From the NCBI GenBank assembly GCA_035765135.1, contig DASTYE010000010.1, forward strand, positions 37,187-101,186: a stretch of 64,000 nt of DNA. The letters run 5' to 3'. Position 1 is the first letter of the stretch. Every line of letters starts with the position of its first letter. Source of the DNA: JAICNG01 sp035765135 (GTDB lineage Bacteria > Gemmatimonadota > Gemmatimonadetes > Gemmatimonadales > Gemmatimonadaceae). Under the pieces are notes generated by a model. The model searched no databases. It was given only the letters and a program-made list of their open reading frames with translations, and was not told the DNA's origin. This document shows, in pieces, positions 17,872 through 26,113 of this stretch. A program made the translations under genes and the position numbers.

Positions 17872-17885
17872 CCGGAGTGGCACCC

Positions 17886-18125
17886 TCAATCGGCTCGTGG
17901 CGGCGGGTGAGACTGGCGCTTCACCTCGGCCTCGAGCGTGCGGGCCGCATTCTGCGCGCGAACGCTCGCCTGTCGCAGGTGCTCGACGGCCACTGCCAGG
18001 CGCTCGAAGGCGACGCGCGCTCGCAACAGCGAGTCGCGGGCCGACAACAAGTCGGCGACCGTGTTGCGGACGTTGGGCGCCAGAAGCGCGTCTACGTCCT
18101 GAGGGCTCAGGGGCTCGGTGGGCAT
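17886..18125 (-). CDS. Small helical protein of unknown function
   Basis: A 79-residue acidic-to-neutral protein starting MPTEPLSPQDVDALLAP. The rest is one long helical stretch with Leu/Ala heptads (VADLLSARDSLLRARVAF) ending in a basic, proline-rich tail. No family is recognised. It lies 40 bp downstream of the ABC permease on the same strand and may be the last gene of that operon. Confidence 0.5.
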   Translation of the reverse strand: MPTEPLSPQDVDALLAPNVRNTVADLLSARDSLLRARVAFERLAVAVEHLRQASVRAQNAARTLEAEVKRQSHPPPRAD

Positions 18126-18165
18126 GGACAGTACTGAGCGTGCAACACTCGTGCGAGCAGCCCCA

Positions 18166-19254
18166 TCAGCGCCACCGGAAGAGCGCCAGCGCCGAGGCAA
18201 AGCTCAGGGACAGCCACGCGGCGAGAATGGCGAGCTCGGGGGCGAGGGCCACGACGGATGCACCCTCGAGCAGGGTCGCTCGCAAGGCGTCGACGGCTGC
18301 CGTGAGCGGCAGCGCCTGGATCACCGGCTGCGCGGCATCCGGGAAATTCGACGCCGAAAAGAACACGCCCGAGAAGATCCACATCGGCAGCATGACGAGG
18401 TTCATGAGCCCGGACGCACCCTCGATCGTCCGCACGCGCGAGGCGACGAGGAGGCCAATCGCGCTGAAGGCGAGGGCGGAGGTCAACGCGACGAGCGCGA
18501 TCGTGCCGAACGATCCGCGCGCCGGCACGCCGAACACGAGGATGCCGAAGGCGAGGAATCCGCCCACCTCGAGCACCAGCATCGCCAGCCGGGACAGAAT
18601 GAACGAAGCGAGGTACTGCGCGCGCGACATCGGCGTCGCGATCAGGCGCTTGAGGAGCTTTCGCCGCCGCGCCTCGACGATCGTGAAGCCGACGCCCCAG
18701 ATGCCGCTGCCCATCAGGTTCATCGCGAGCAGCCCGGGCACGACGAAGTCGATGTACCGGGCGCCGGGCTCTCGCACCCGCCGCTCGCGCACGGTAGCGA
18801 CATCCTCCCGCCCCGCCGCGCGCTGAACCGCATCGTCGACGAGCAGGCGCGCTGTTCGCGCGTCGGGGCGCGTGTCGTCATAACGATACTCGACCGTTCG
18901 CGCGGCGCGTGGGATCGCGAAGAGCGCGATACGACCGGTGCGCAGTGCATGCATGCCGGCGCTGTCGTCGAGCGGAACGACTTCCAGCCTCGGATCACGG
19001 GCGATCGCATCGGTCAACGCACCCGCTGCCGGGTCCGACACGAGGACGCCGACTTTCACAGCCTCTGGCGGCCGCTCCCGAAATGCTATGCCGAGGCCGG
19101 CCGCCAGCAGTATCGGAAAGATGAAGACCCAGAACACCGCCTCGGGCTCACGCCAGAACTCGAGGAAGCGAACCATCACGAGGCGGACGAGTGGATGCTC
19201 GCGGAATCCGCGACGCTCACGAACGGAGGACGCCGGCGCGGCGGTCGCGCTCAT
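18166..19254 (-). CDS. ABC-2 type transporter permease
   Basis: A 362-residue membrane protein. One helix lies near the start (AVFWVFIFPILLAAGLGIAF), then a soluble loop of about 120 residues, then five helices from FVVPGLLAMNLMGSGIWGVGF onward, including MNLVMLPMWIFSGVFFSASNFP, a hallmark of ABC-2 permeases (PF12698). It would form an export channel with the ATPase whose gene overlaps it by 4 bp (ATGA). The exported substrate is unknown. Confidence 0.9.
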   Translation of the reverse strand: MSATAAPASSVRERRGFREHPLVRLVMVRFLEFWREPEAVFWVFIFPILLAAGLGIAFRERPPEAVKVGVLVSDPAAGALTDAIARDPRLEVVPLDDSAGMHALRTGRIALFAIPRAARTVEYRYDDTRPDARTARLLVDDAVQRAAGREDVATVRERRVREPGARYIDFVVPGLLAMNLMGSGIWGVGFTIVEARRRKLLKRLIATPMSRAQYLASFILSRLAMLVLEVGGFLAFGILVFGVPARGSFGTIALVALTSALAFSAIGLLVASRVRTIEGASGLMNLVMLPMWIFSGVFFSASNFPDAAQPVIQALPLTAAVDALRATLLEGASVVALAPELAILAAWLSLSFASALALFRWR

Positions 19255-20195
19255 GCTTCCTCCCGCAAGTGGCGTCCGGTGAGCGAGACGAAGACATCCT
19301 CGAGCGTGGCGGAATGCGTGCGAAGCTCCGAGAGGGTCGCACCGCGACGCTCCAGCTCGGCGAGAATGGCCGGCACGGCCAAATGAAGCTCAGCGACCGT
19401 CAGCGCCCATGTGCCCTCGTTCGCTCGAACGCTCTGCACACCACGGATGGACTCGAGCGTCTCCGGCGCCAGCGCGACACCGTCGCCTAACGCAAACTCG
19501 ACGACATGCTCGGCGCCGAGTGACTGCACGAGCTCGCGCGGTGTGCCGAGCGCGATCGCGCGTCCGCGATCGACGATCGCGACGCGATCGCATAGGCGCT
19601 CCGCCTCCTCCATGTAGTGCGTCGTCAGCACGATCGTTCTCCCGCCAGCGCGCAGGTCGCCGATCAGGTCCCAGAGCTGACGACGCGCTTGCGGGTCGAG
19701 CCCGGTCGTGGGCTCGTCCAGGAAGAGAAGCTGTGGGTCGCCGACGAGGGCGCACGCCAGCGCGAGCCGTTGCTTCTGTCCACCGGATAGTGAGCCCACG
19801 CGCGCGCGAGCCTTTTCGGTGAGCTGTACGAGCGCGATGACATCCGCCGGGTCGCGGCCGCGATTGTAGAAGCTCCGAAAGAGGCGCACGGTTTCGCGCA
19901 CGGTCAGCTTCTCGGCCAGCTGCGTCTCCTGAAGCTGGATGCCGAGGAGGTTCCGCAGCTCCCGCTCATGCGTCGACCAGCGGCGGCCGAGTACCTCCAC
20001 GTCGCCCGAGTCGGGAGCGAGCAGCCCTTCGCAGATTTCGATGGTGGTCGTCTTGCCGGCGCCGTTCGGTCCGAGCAGCCCGAAGCACTCCCCGTGAAGG
20101 ACCTCGAGATCGAGCCCGTCAACGGCGACCACGTCACTGTAGCGCTTGTTCAGTCCGCGCACGGCGAGCGCGGCGGTCGCTATCGACGTGTCCAC
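19251..20195 (-). CDS. ABC transporter ATP-binding protein
   Basis: A 314-residue ATPase of the DrrA/CcmA type. Walker A is GPNGAGKTTT (residues about 42-51), the Q-loop lies around QLQETQ, the signature is LSGGQ (136-140) and Walker B LLFLDEP follows at about 156. The C-terminal 100 residues are the extra domain of drug or polysaccharide exporter ATPases. The start is GTG 20195; the upstream HTH gene overlaps it by 16 bp. With the following permease it forms a complete exporter. Confidence 0.94.
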   Translation of the reverse strand: MDTSIATAALAVRGLNKRYSDVVAVDGLDLEVLHGECFGLLGPNGAGKTTTIEICEGLLAPDSGDVEVLGRRWSTHERELRNLLGIQLQETQLAEKLTVRETVRLFRSFYNRGRDPADVIALVQLTEKARARVGSLSGGQKQRLALACALVGDPQLLFLDEPTTGLDPQARRQLWDLIGDLRAGGRTIVLTTHYMEEAERLCDRVAIVDRGRAIALGTPRELVQSLGAEHVVEFALGDGVALAPETLESIRGVQSVRANEGTWALTVAELHLAVPAILAELERRGATLSELRTHSATLEDVFVSLTGRHLREEA

Positions 20196-20494
20196 GGTCG
20201 ATGCACGGTGTACGTTGGTGCGGAGGTCGGCGTCATTTGCGACACTGAAATCAGCCGCCGGCGCGCGAGCGCGCGCAATGCGTTTTGCACCGCACGCTTG
20301 GAAACACCGGTGCCCTCGGCGATGGCGCGAAGGGGGATCGCATCGCTTTCCGCACGTCCGCCATCCGTATGACGCCAGAGGTACAGGTAGACGACGAACG
20401 CCGACGGCCGCCGATCGTGCCCGATGAGGTCGGGCATCAGCGTGTCGATGATGTAGGGCTCGATCGCCAGGCGTGCTATGGCACTCATTGCCAT
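20180..20494 (-). CDS. Winged helix-turn-helix regulator
   Basis: A 104-residue protein whose centre, FVVYLYLWRHTDGG and PLRAIAEGTGVSKRAVQNALRALARRRLISV, is a winged HTH of the GntR/replication-initiator type. There is no separate ligand domain. It overlaps the ABC ATPase start by 16 bp and so is the first gene of the HTH-ATPase-permease operon; a local regulatory role is likely. Two start ATGs (20494 and 20488) are almost adjacent. Confidence 0.78.
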   Translation of the reverse strand: MAMSAIARLAIEPYIIDTLMPDLIGHDRRPSAFVVYLYLWRHTDGGRAESDAIPLRAIAEGTGVSKRAVQNALRALARRRLISVSQMTPTSAPTYTVHRPWTRR

Positions 20495-20574
20495 GGCACT
20501 ATCTGCACGGCTGGACGCTCGCGGCCGATGCACGGAAATTTGCCGCGACCACTCATTCGCGCGAGGAATCCGAA

Positions 20575-20937
20575 ATGATCAGGGGCATCAAGTTCGCCAG
20601 CATTCCCGTTCGCGACCAGGATCGTGCGTTGGCATTCTGGCGCGACCAGGTCGGTCTGGCGGTAGCCACGGACCAGCCAATGGGGAAACAGCGTTGGATC
20701 GAGCTGCGCATCCCCGGTGCCGACACTCGACTGGTACTTCACACAGCGGACGGTCAGGAGAACCGGATCGGGACGGACCAGAATGTGGTGTTCTGGACCG
20801 ATGATGTCGAGAAGACGGCAAAGGAGCTCGCGGCCAAGGGAGTCACCTTCGCGTCGCAGCCGAAAAAGGAACCGTGGGGGACGTTCGCGATCTTTCAGGA
20901 TCCCGACGGCAACCGCTTCGTGCTCGGGACGAAGTAG
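20575..20937 (+). CDS. VOC (glyoxalase/bleomycin-resistance) superfamily protein
   Basis: A 120-residue protein with two beta-alpha-beta-beta-beta units. MIRGIKFASIPVRDQDRALAFW is the first strand and helix, and WGTFAIFQDPDGNRFVLG is the typical end. The family includes metal-dependent lyases, dioxygenases and binding proteins; the metal ligands are not certain here and substrate cannot be told. It is divergent from the HTH regulator and convergent with the next minus-strand gene, 3 bp away. Confidence 0.85.
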   Translation: MIRGIKFASIPVRDQDRALAFWRDQVGLAVATDQPMGKQRWIELRIPGADTRLVLHTADGQENRIGTDQNVVFWTDDVEKTAKELAAKGVTFASQPKKEPWGTFAIFQDPDGNRFVLGTK

Positions 20938-20940
20938 CGG

Positions 20941-21369
20941 TCAGGGACGACTCGGCCACGGCGGCTCGCCGGTCGCGCCGCGATACTCGATCCCCTCGAG
21001 CGCGCCACCGCCGCGGACCTCCCAGATGGCGCCGCGTCCGCGCGGCGAGCAGCGAAGCTCCGAGCCGTCACCGAACCGCAGCGTGATCTCGCCCGCTCGC
21101 AGGATCTCGAGCCATTCGAGACGGCGCTGGAGGAGGCCGAGCAGCGGCGCCAGGCGCTCCGGCTCGCCGGGGTCGATTTCGCGCTCGGAGCCGTCGGGCT
21201 CCCGGTACTGAAACGGAGCAGCGATCCGCACTTCTGCGGATGCTTCGAGCGTCCAGGTCTCGATGCGCATCGCGGCCGGCTCGACGCAAATCCGCGTGAC
21301 GCGATGCGCGTCGAACGTCCACCGGTGACGGTCAGCCGATTCTTCGAGCGTCGCCGTCATCTGCGTCAC
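20941..21369 (-). CDS. Hypothetical protein, last gene of the TM2-OsmC-msrA run
   Basis: A 142-residue soluble protein rich in beta strands (THRVTRICVEPAAMRIETWT-like, then ITLRFGDGSELRC). No signal peptide is visible. It may relate to DUF6188-type proteins, but this is a weak resemblance. It starts 4 bp after the msrA stop, so it is co-transcribed with msrA. M1 and M4 are both possible starts. Confidence 0.6.
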   Translation of the reverse strand: MTQMTATLEESADRHRWTFDAHRVTRICVEPAAMRIETWTLEASAEVRIAAPFQYREPDGSEREIDPGEPERLAPLLGLLQRRLEWLEILRAGEITLRFGDGSELRCSPRGRGAIWEVRGGGALEGIEYRGATGEPPWPSRP

Positions 21370-21373
21370 GCCT

Positions 21374-21919
21374 TCAAACCGCCAGGCGCTCGAAGTGCAT
21401 TTTGCGCAGCTTCGCGATCTTCGGGGCGATCACACCCTGACAGTAGGGCTGCCGCGAGTTCCGCGCGTAGTAGTCCTGGTGGTACGTCTCCGCGGGATAG
21501 AACGCCTTCATCGGCTCGATCGACGTGACGATCGGTGAATCGTAGACGCCGCTCGCCTCCAGCTCCTTGATCGCGCGCTCCGCCTCCATGTGCTGCTCGT
21601 CGGTGTGCGGGAAGATCGCCGACCGGTACTGCGTCCCCACGTCTCCCCCTTGGCGGTTGAGCTGCGTGGGGTCGTGGATGGTGAAGAAGACGTCGAGCAG
21701 ATCGCGGAAGCTGATGATCGATGGATCGAACGTCACCTGCGCGACTTCCGCATGTCCGGTGGCGCCGGTGCACACTTGCTCATAGGTGGGATTCGGCCGG
21801 ATGCCCCCGGCGTATCCCGACTCCACCGTGATCACGCCCTTGAGAAGACGAAAGCCGGCGTCGAGACACCAGAAGCATCCGCCGGCGAGTGTCGCGACTT
21901 CATGTCGAGTGTCAGTCAT
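21374..21919 (-). CDS. msrA: Peptide-methionine (S)-S-oxide reductase
   Basis: A 181-residue enzyme that reduces methionine-S-sulfoxide in oxidised proteins. The catalytic motif is GCFWC with nucleophile Cys15; GYAGG, GHAEVAQVTFDP and the YHQDYY motif complete the family signature. A Cys near the end (QPYCQG) could resolve the disulfide. It starts nine bases after the TAG that would end the extended OsmC reading, and four bases before the following gene, within a redox-repair operon. Confidence 0.96.
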   Translation of the reverse strand: MTDTRHEVATLAGGCFWCLDAGFRLLKGVITVESGYAGGIRPNPTYEQVCTGATGHAEVAQVTFDPSIISFRDLLDVFFTIHDPTQLNRQGGDVGTQYRSAIFPHTDEQHMEAERAIKELEASGVYDSPIVTSIEPMKAFYPAETYHQDYYARNSRQPYCQGVIAPKIAKLRKMHFERLAV

Positions 21920-21928
21920 GATCGAACG

Positions 21929-22384
21929 CTAAACGACGTCATATTCGACCGCTACATCCGGGGTCGCGACCGCGACCGTGCCGTAGAGTGGTCACCGCTT
22001 CTGAAACTCCTCAATGAGTACGCCGGCTCGATCTTTCGAAATGCCGGCGAGCGTGAAGCGAACGCGCACCGAGTTGAAGAGCGTGACGTCGGGCCGCACT
22101 GGACGACTGCGGTCGACGATCGCCTGCACGCGTACTGATATATCCCCGATCGGGACGGATCGTTCACGCGCGATGACTTGCACGAGCTCGACGCCACACG
22201 CCGCAACGCCGGCGAGGAACGCCTCCGGCGGCGTCACTTCCTCGCCGGGGCACCCATTTGGAATTGGGCCGTCGACGATGAAGTGGTGTGTGCGAGCGCT
22301 GCACAATACCCGTCCGAACGTGGATGTGGAGCGCGCACCGACGGCGTAGTCGCGAGGGGTAGGTGCGGGAGCAGTCATATCCAT
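21929..22384 (-). CDS. OsmC-family protein with in-frame TGA, candidate selenoprotein
   Basis: The frame from ATG 22384 reads 130 residues of an OsmC/Ohr-type domain, with the first redox Cys at 63 (AFLAGVAACGVEL), and then meets TGA at 21994-21992. The family normally has a second Cys there, in a CP motif. Beyond the TGA the same frame reads PLYGTVAVATPDVAVEYDVV and ends at TAG 21931-21929, a normal family C-terminus, only nine bases before msrA. A hairpin suited to a bacterial SECIS follows the TGA. Either selenocysteine is inserted, or the gene has a TGC-to-TGA nonsense change and makes a truncated protein (21992-22384). OsmC proteins reduce peroxides. The start overlaps the TM2 gene by 10 bp. 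Confidence 0.8.
21952..21986 (-). promoter_or_regulatory. Candidate bacterial SECIS hairpin after the OsmC TGA
   Basis: In the minus-strand RNA the six bases GGUCGC (21977-21972) pair with GCGACC (21967-21962) around a four-base loop GGUC. CUAC (21986-21983) can pair with GUAG (21955-21952) as a lower stem. The apical loop begins 20 nt after the UGA and starts with G, both within the known limits for bacterial SECIS elements (about 16-37 nt, a G in the first loop positions). The stem is short, so chance is not excluded. Confidence 0.5.
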
Positions 22385-22728
22385 TCCGTGATGCGGCGGC
22401 CTTCGTCATCACGGAACTGGCCAGTGATGAGCATGATCAGGTCCGCGAGCCACCAGATCCCGAGGCCGCCCATCGTCAGGAGCATCAGCAGTCCTGTCCC
22501 GTGCTTCCCGACGTAGAAGCGGTGCGCTCCAAACACCCCCACGATCAGGCAGAGCAGCCCTGCCGTAAGCCCTCGGCGCTCGCTCGGCACGTCACGCATG
22601 GCGACCGACGCGCTCCTCGCATCGAACTGGATCGCTCCACAATGCGGGCACTCGCGCGCGATCGCGGAGATCTCCGCGTCGCAGGAGTGGCACGGCATGG
22701 TAGCGGTGATCGGCGACTGATACGTCAC
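22375..22728 (-). CDS. TM2 domain membrane protein with zinc ribbon
   Basis: A 117-residue protein. Residues about 12-33 hold a CHSCDAEISAIARECPHCG zinc ribbon. The TM2 domain (PF05154) follows: GLTAGLLCLIVGVFGAHRFY, YVGKHGTGLLMLLTMGGLG and IWWLADLIMLITGQFRD, two membrane helices joined by the family's G.HRFY.G motif. Function of bacterial TM2 proteins is unclear. It opens the TM2-OsmC-msrA operon and its end overlaps the OsmC start. Confidence 0.88.
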   Translation of the reverse strand: MTYQSPITATMPCHSCDAEISAIARECPHCGAIQFDARSASVAMRDVPSERRGLTAGLLCLIVGVFGAHRFYVGKHGTGLLMLLTMGGLGIWWLADLIMLITGQFRDDEGRRITEWI

Positions 22729-22788
22729 GGGCCCTCCAGCGGTGGAGCGCCTACCTTAGTGCGCTCCGCGCGCCGCCGCAACGCCAGG

Positions 22789-23058
22789 TCAACGAAGGAA
22801 ACGCTCCGCGAGTTGCTCGAGCCTCTCGTCGCCTTCGTCCCGGGCCCGGTCGCGAATTCGCGCGACATGCGGATGGAGACGCGGCTCTCCCCATCGGTAG
22901 CCGGTGGCCTCTTCAGCATCCCCGGTTGCGCCTTCGCGTGCGCCCTCGAGCAGAGCGGCAGCGGCCGCTTCGTCGAAGTCGGGCGCATCTCGCGACGGCA
23001 GCGCAAAGCGACGAACGGGGCCGCCGCTGGAGTCTTCGTTGACGAAAGCGCGGGACAA
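22789..23058 (-). CDS. Small acidic conserved-looking protein
   Basis: An 89-residue protein beginning MSRAFVNEDSSGGPVRRFAL. It reads LPSRDAPDFDEAAAAALLEG and EEATGYRWGEPRLHPHV and ends DERLEQLAERFLR. It has an acidic, helical character and no membrane segment. The sequence is clearly protein-like rather than a chance frame. No function is assigned. Confidence 0.6.
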   Translation of the reverse strand: MSRAFVNEDSSGGPVRRFALPSRDAPDFDEAAAAALLEGAREGATGDAEEATGYRWGEPRLHPHVARIRDRARDEGDERLEQLAERFLR

Positions 23059-23129
23059 TTCGGGTTCTCCGTATTGAGCGGCAGAGACTCGATGTCAGAG
23101 GTGAGATGTCAGGAAGTGAGATCGACGAA

Positions 23130-23768
23130 TCATGGTCGAAGCTCAGCGGACTCGAGGACCGCGATACCCGGTTGATCCTTTCTCGCGGCGCGAAGCAGCG
23201 CGGCTGCGACGTCCCGCGCGTGTATGGGCTTGTATCGCCTGGGGGTGATTGCCGTGAACAGCTTGCCTATCGATTCGCCGAGTCGCCTCTCGCGACGCTC
23301 GCCGAGCAGAAGCGAAGGGCGAACGATGGTGACGCTGCGGTAGGGCAGCGCCCGGATCGCCGCCTCCACCTCTCCCTTCACGCGACTGTAGAAGATTCGC
23401 GATTTCACGTTGGCGCCCACCGAGCTGACGAGCAGGAAATGCCGAACGCCCTGCCGAACTCCGATGCGAGCCGCGGCAACCGGGTAGTCATAGTCCACTC
23501 TCCGAAATCGCTCCTGCGACCCCGCCGTCTTGATCGTCGTGCCCAACGCGCAAACGATATGCGATACGCGGAAGTGCTCGGCCGCATCCTCGAGTCGCTC
23601 GAAGTCGATGATGCGCGTCTCGACCGGCAGTCGCGCGAGTGATTCATCGAGCGACCGGCGAACCAGTGCGATCACCGGGGCGAATGCGCCCGATTCCGCG
23701 AATTGCCTCACGCATTCGGAGCCAACGAGACCGGTTGCGCCGAGTATCGCGACGGAGTCGGTGGGCAT
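23130..23768 (-). CDS. NAD(P)-binding atypical SDR protein
   Basis: A 212-residue Rossmann-fold protein. VAILGATGLVGSECV is the nucleotide-binding glycine motif; IVCALGTTIKTAGSQ and HFLLVSSVGANVKSRIFYSRVKGEVE follow, the latter with the Tyr-x3-Lys pair. It resembles the HTATIP2/YtfG-like group, which may be oxidoreductases or cofactor-sensing proteins. It has no obvious operon partner. Confidence 0.82.
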   Translation of the reverse strand: MPTDSVAILGATGLVGSECVRQFAESGAFAPVIALVRRSLDESLARLPVETRIIDFERLEDAAEHFRVSHIVCALGTTIKTAGSQERFRRVDYDYPVAAARIGVRQGVRHFLLVSSVGANVKSRIFYSRVKGEVEAAIRALPYRSVTIVRPSLLLGERRERRLGESIGKLFTAITPRRYKPIHARDVAAALLRAARKDQPGIAVLESAELRP

Positions 23769-23805
23769 CGAATCGCCTGAGAATACGTGGTGGGCTTATT
23801 CCACG

Positions 23806-24018
23806 TCAGGAATCGGAAGGCGCGAGCGCCTCGACCGAAAGGCTGAGGTCTCGCCGGAGCGCCGCATCGCCCGAGACGATGTCCCGCCACGCCAGCTCCT
23901 GCCCTTTGCGTTTCCCTTTTTCGGTGACTTTGATGCCTTCCCGCGAAATCGTGACTGTGTAGAGCCGGCCGTCCAGGTCGAGCTCGCGCTTGAACGGGCG
24001 ATCGAGGGGCGTGGTCAT
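23806..24018 (-). CDS. Small hypothetical protein
   Basis: A 70-residue protein, MTTPLDRPFKRELDLDGRLY and onward, with strands VTISREGIKVTEKGKRKG and a helix AWRDIVSGDAALRRDLSLSV. It looks like a small beta-sheet domain. The ATG at 24018 is preferred over the earlier opening at 24147, which reads through the promoter of the divergent pheA. No family recognised. Confidence 0.55.
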   Translation of the reverse strand: MTTPLDRPFKRELDLDGRLYTVTISREGIKVTEKGKRKGQELAWRDIVSGDAALRRDLSLSVEALAPSDS

Positions 24019-24118
24019 TGGCGTGGTCTCTGAAGGTGCGGAGCATCTGTCCGCATATACGGGGCCTTTGTCTCTTCCTGGTTGACCGCGGGATTGGGGG
24101 GTGCACATTCCCCGGGCC

Positions 24119-25027
24119 ATGTCGTCCGAGACCCTTCCTGATCCCAAGCCCTCGCCGCAGGCGACGCTCGAGCGACTCCGGGCAGCCTTTCAGGGGGAGC
24201 TCGGTGCGTTCAGCGAAGAGGCAATCCATCTGCTGTGGCAGGGTGCAGCGGAGCCGGTTCCCAAAGCGACGTTCGAGGACGTGATGTCGGCGGCCGAGTC
24301 GCGCGAGGTGGACTACGGTGTGCTCCCCATCGAGAGCACACTCGTCGGAGGGCTCGACGTTGCGTACGATCTGCTCAGCCTGCACGATGGTCTCAGAATC
24401 GTGGCCGAGGTCGTCGTTCCGGTGCATCTCTCACTCCTCGCGCTGCCGAGTGCGACCATCAAGTCCATTCGGAGACTGTCGAGCCATCCAGTGATGCTGG
24501 GGCAGTGCTCTCACTTCCTGAGTCGGTACAAGCACATCACGGCCGAGCCGGCGTGGGACACGGCGGGCGCCGCACGCGAGGTGCGCGACGCCGGTGATCG
24601 CACGCGCGCCGCGGCGGGAACGCGACGCGCAGCCGAGCGGTTCGGGCTCGCGGTGTTGATGGACCACATCGAGGACCGGCCCGACAGTCAAATGCGATTT
24701 CTCGCGGTGGCTCGCGAGCCCGCGACACTGCCCAGGGGCATGCCTGCACGAACGGCGCTGTTCGCTGTCTTTCCGCACGAGGCGGGGTCGCTCGTCACTG
24801 CGTTGGGGCCGATGGCCGAGGCAAACTTCAACATCTCGCACCTTGCCTCACGGCCGACGCGAGAGCCGTGGCGCTATCAGTTCTTTCTCGAATTCGAGCA
24901 CAAGGCCGGCGATCCACGCGTCGAGAAGGCGCTCACGGCCATCCGACGTTCGACGTCCGAATACCGATGGCTCGGAACGTATCCGCGATGGACGCGTCAG
25001 GAAGCCGATGGAACCATGTCCACGTGA
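24119..25027 (+). CDS. pheA: Prephenate dehydratase-like protein with ACT domain
   Basis: About 302 residues. The first part matches prephenate dehydratase (phenylalanine pathway): AAFQGELGAFSEEA, VDYGVLPIEST, SSHPVMLGQCSHFL and DTAGAAREVRD. A C-terminal ACT domain (TALFAVFPHEAGSLVTALGP) would bind phenylalanine. The catalytic TRF motif reads MRF here (Met192-Arg-Phe), and the usual PIENS reads PIEST. It may be a divergent enzyme or have lost dehydratase activity. A GTG at 24101 is an alternative start. It is divergent from the 70-residue gene. Confidence 0.78.
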   Translation: MSSETLPDPKPSPQATLERLRAAFQGELGAFSEEAIHLLWQGAAEPVPKATFEDVMSAAESREVDYGVLPIESTLVGGLDVAYDLLSLHDGLRIVAEVVVPVHLSLLALPSATIKSIRRLSSHPVMLGQCSHFLSRYKHITAEPAWDTAGAAREVRDAGDRTRAAAGTRRAAERFGLAVLMDHIEDRPDSQMRFLAVAREPATLPRGMPARTALFAVFPHEAGSLVTALGPMAEANFNISHLASRPTREPWRYQFFLEFEHKAGDPRVEKALTAIRRSTSEYRWLGTYPRWTRQEADGTMST

Positions 25028-25067
25028 CACATTGCCGAGTGACGTGACAACCGAACCTGGGGGAAAC

Positions 25068-25589
25068 GTGCGACGTTCAACGACGATCGCGCTCGCGGCT
25101 CTCACCCTCTGCGCCGCGACGGCGCTCGCCTGGCCGGCCGCTGCTCGTCAGGCAGCCCAGGGGAGCCCGCTCGATCAACTCGCGTGGTTCACGGGCTGCT
25201 GGGCGTACACGAGCCCTCGGGTCGTCATCGAGGAACATTGGATGAAGCCCGCGGGCGGATCGATGATCGGCATGAGTCGAACGCTGCGCCGTGGGGCCGC
25301 GGGAGACAGCACGATTGCCTGGGAATTCATCCGTATTTTTGCGCGCGGCGTGGATCTCGTGTACGCCGCACAGCCACACGACCAGCCGACTGCCGAGTTC
25401 GTGTCGGAGAAGGTCGGCGACGGAGAAGTCGTTTTCGCGAATCCGGCGCACGACTACCCGCAGCGCATCATCTACCGCCGCGCCGGAAGCGACTCGCTGC
25501 GCGCGCGCATCGAGGGACGACAGGGCGCGCGCACCCGCGGCAGCGATTTCCCGTACCTTCGGATCGCGTGCGATTCCTCTCGTGCGTAA
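25068..25589 (+). CDS. Exported DUF6265-like protein
   Basis: A 173-residue protein with a signal peptide (VRRSTTIALAALTLCAATAL, cleaved near AAARQ). The mature part has LAWFTGCWAYTS, EEHWMKPAGGSMIGMSRT, and VVFANPAHDYPQRIIYRR, which is the layout of DUF6265, a lipocalin-like beta-barrel family of unknown function. The GTG at 25068 follows a strong TGGGGGAAAC ribosome site; upstream coding overlaps pheA and is discounted. Confidence 0.72.
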   Translation: MRRSTTIALAALTLCAATALAWPAAARQAAQGSPLDQLAWFTGCWAYTSPRVVIEEHWMKPAGGSMIGMSRTLRRGAAGDSTIAWEFIRIFARGVDLVYAAQPHDQPTAEFVSEKVGDGEVVFANPAHDYPQRIIYRRAGSDSLRARIEGRQGARTRGSDFPYLRIACDSSRA

Positions 25590-25602
25590 CCGGTGACACG
25601 GA

Positions 25603-26109
25603 ATGAGGCTTCTCGTCGTTCGGCACGGCGCGGCGGAAGACAGGGACACGTTCGCGCGCACCGGCAAGAGTGACGATCTCCGTCCCCTCACCGCGCAGGG
25701 CAAACGGGAGCTACGCGACGTAGCCCGCGGCATCCGCGCCGCGGTCAGCGAGCTCGATGTGCTTGCGACGAGCCCGCTCGTTCGCGCCGTCGAAACGGCC
25801 GAGATGCTGGGCGCCGTCTATGATCGCAAGCCGGTGACGGTCGAGTGGCTGCACCCGGACGCGCCCTACGAGAGCTTTGCCCGGTGGGCTCGCTCGCACC
25901 GCGACAAGGAGACTGTGGCCGTTGTCGGCCACGAGCCGCATCTCAGTGGGCTCGTAAGCTGGCTGATCGCGTCATCCAGTCATTCGATCATCGAGCTGAA
26001 GAAGGCGGCGGCGTGCCTCGTCGAGATCGAGGGTGCGCCAGGCGAGGGCTCCGGCACGCTGCTCTGGTCGATACCTCCGAAGCTGCTGAGGGCGCTCGGA
26101 CGAGAGTAG
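25603..26109 (+). CDS. sixA: Phosphohistidine phosphatase SixA-type
   Basis: A 168-residue histidine-phosphatase superfamily protein. The RHG motif is at residues 7-9 (MRLLVVRHGAAEDRD), with LATSPLVRAVETAEML and the second His in VVGHEPHLSGL. SixA dephosphorylates phosphohistidine on phosphorelay or phosphotransferase proteins; the exact target here is unknown. A strong terminator hairpin follows at 26114. Confidence 0.88.
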   Translation: MRLLVVRHGAAEDRDTFARTGKSDDLRPLTAQGKRELRDVARGIRAAVSELDVLATSPLVRAVETAEMLGAVYDRKPVTVEWLHPDAPYESFARWARSHRDKETVAVVGHEPHLSGLVSWLIASSSHSIIELKKAAACLVEIEGAPGEGSGTLLWSIPPKLLRALGRE

Positions 26110-26113
26110 GTAC

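Noticed and set aside
18118..19386. Open frame of 422 codons antisense to the ABC permease
   Set aside because: Low-complexity Arg/Glu/His composition and no ribosome site; the permease frame has membrane helices and an operon partner.
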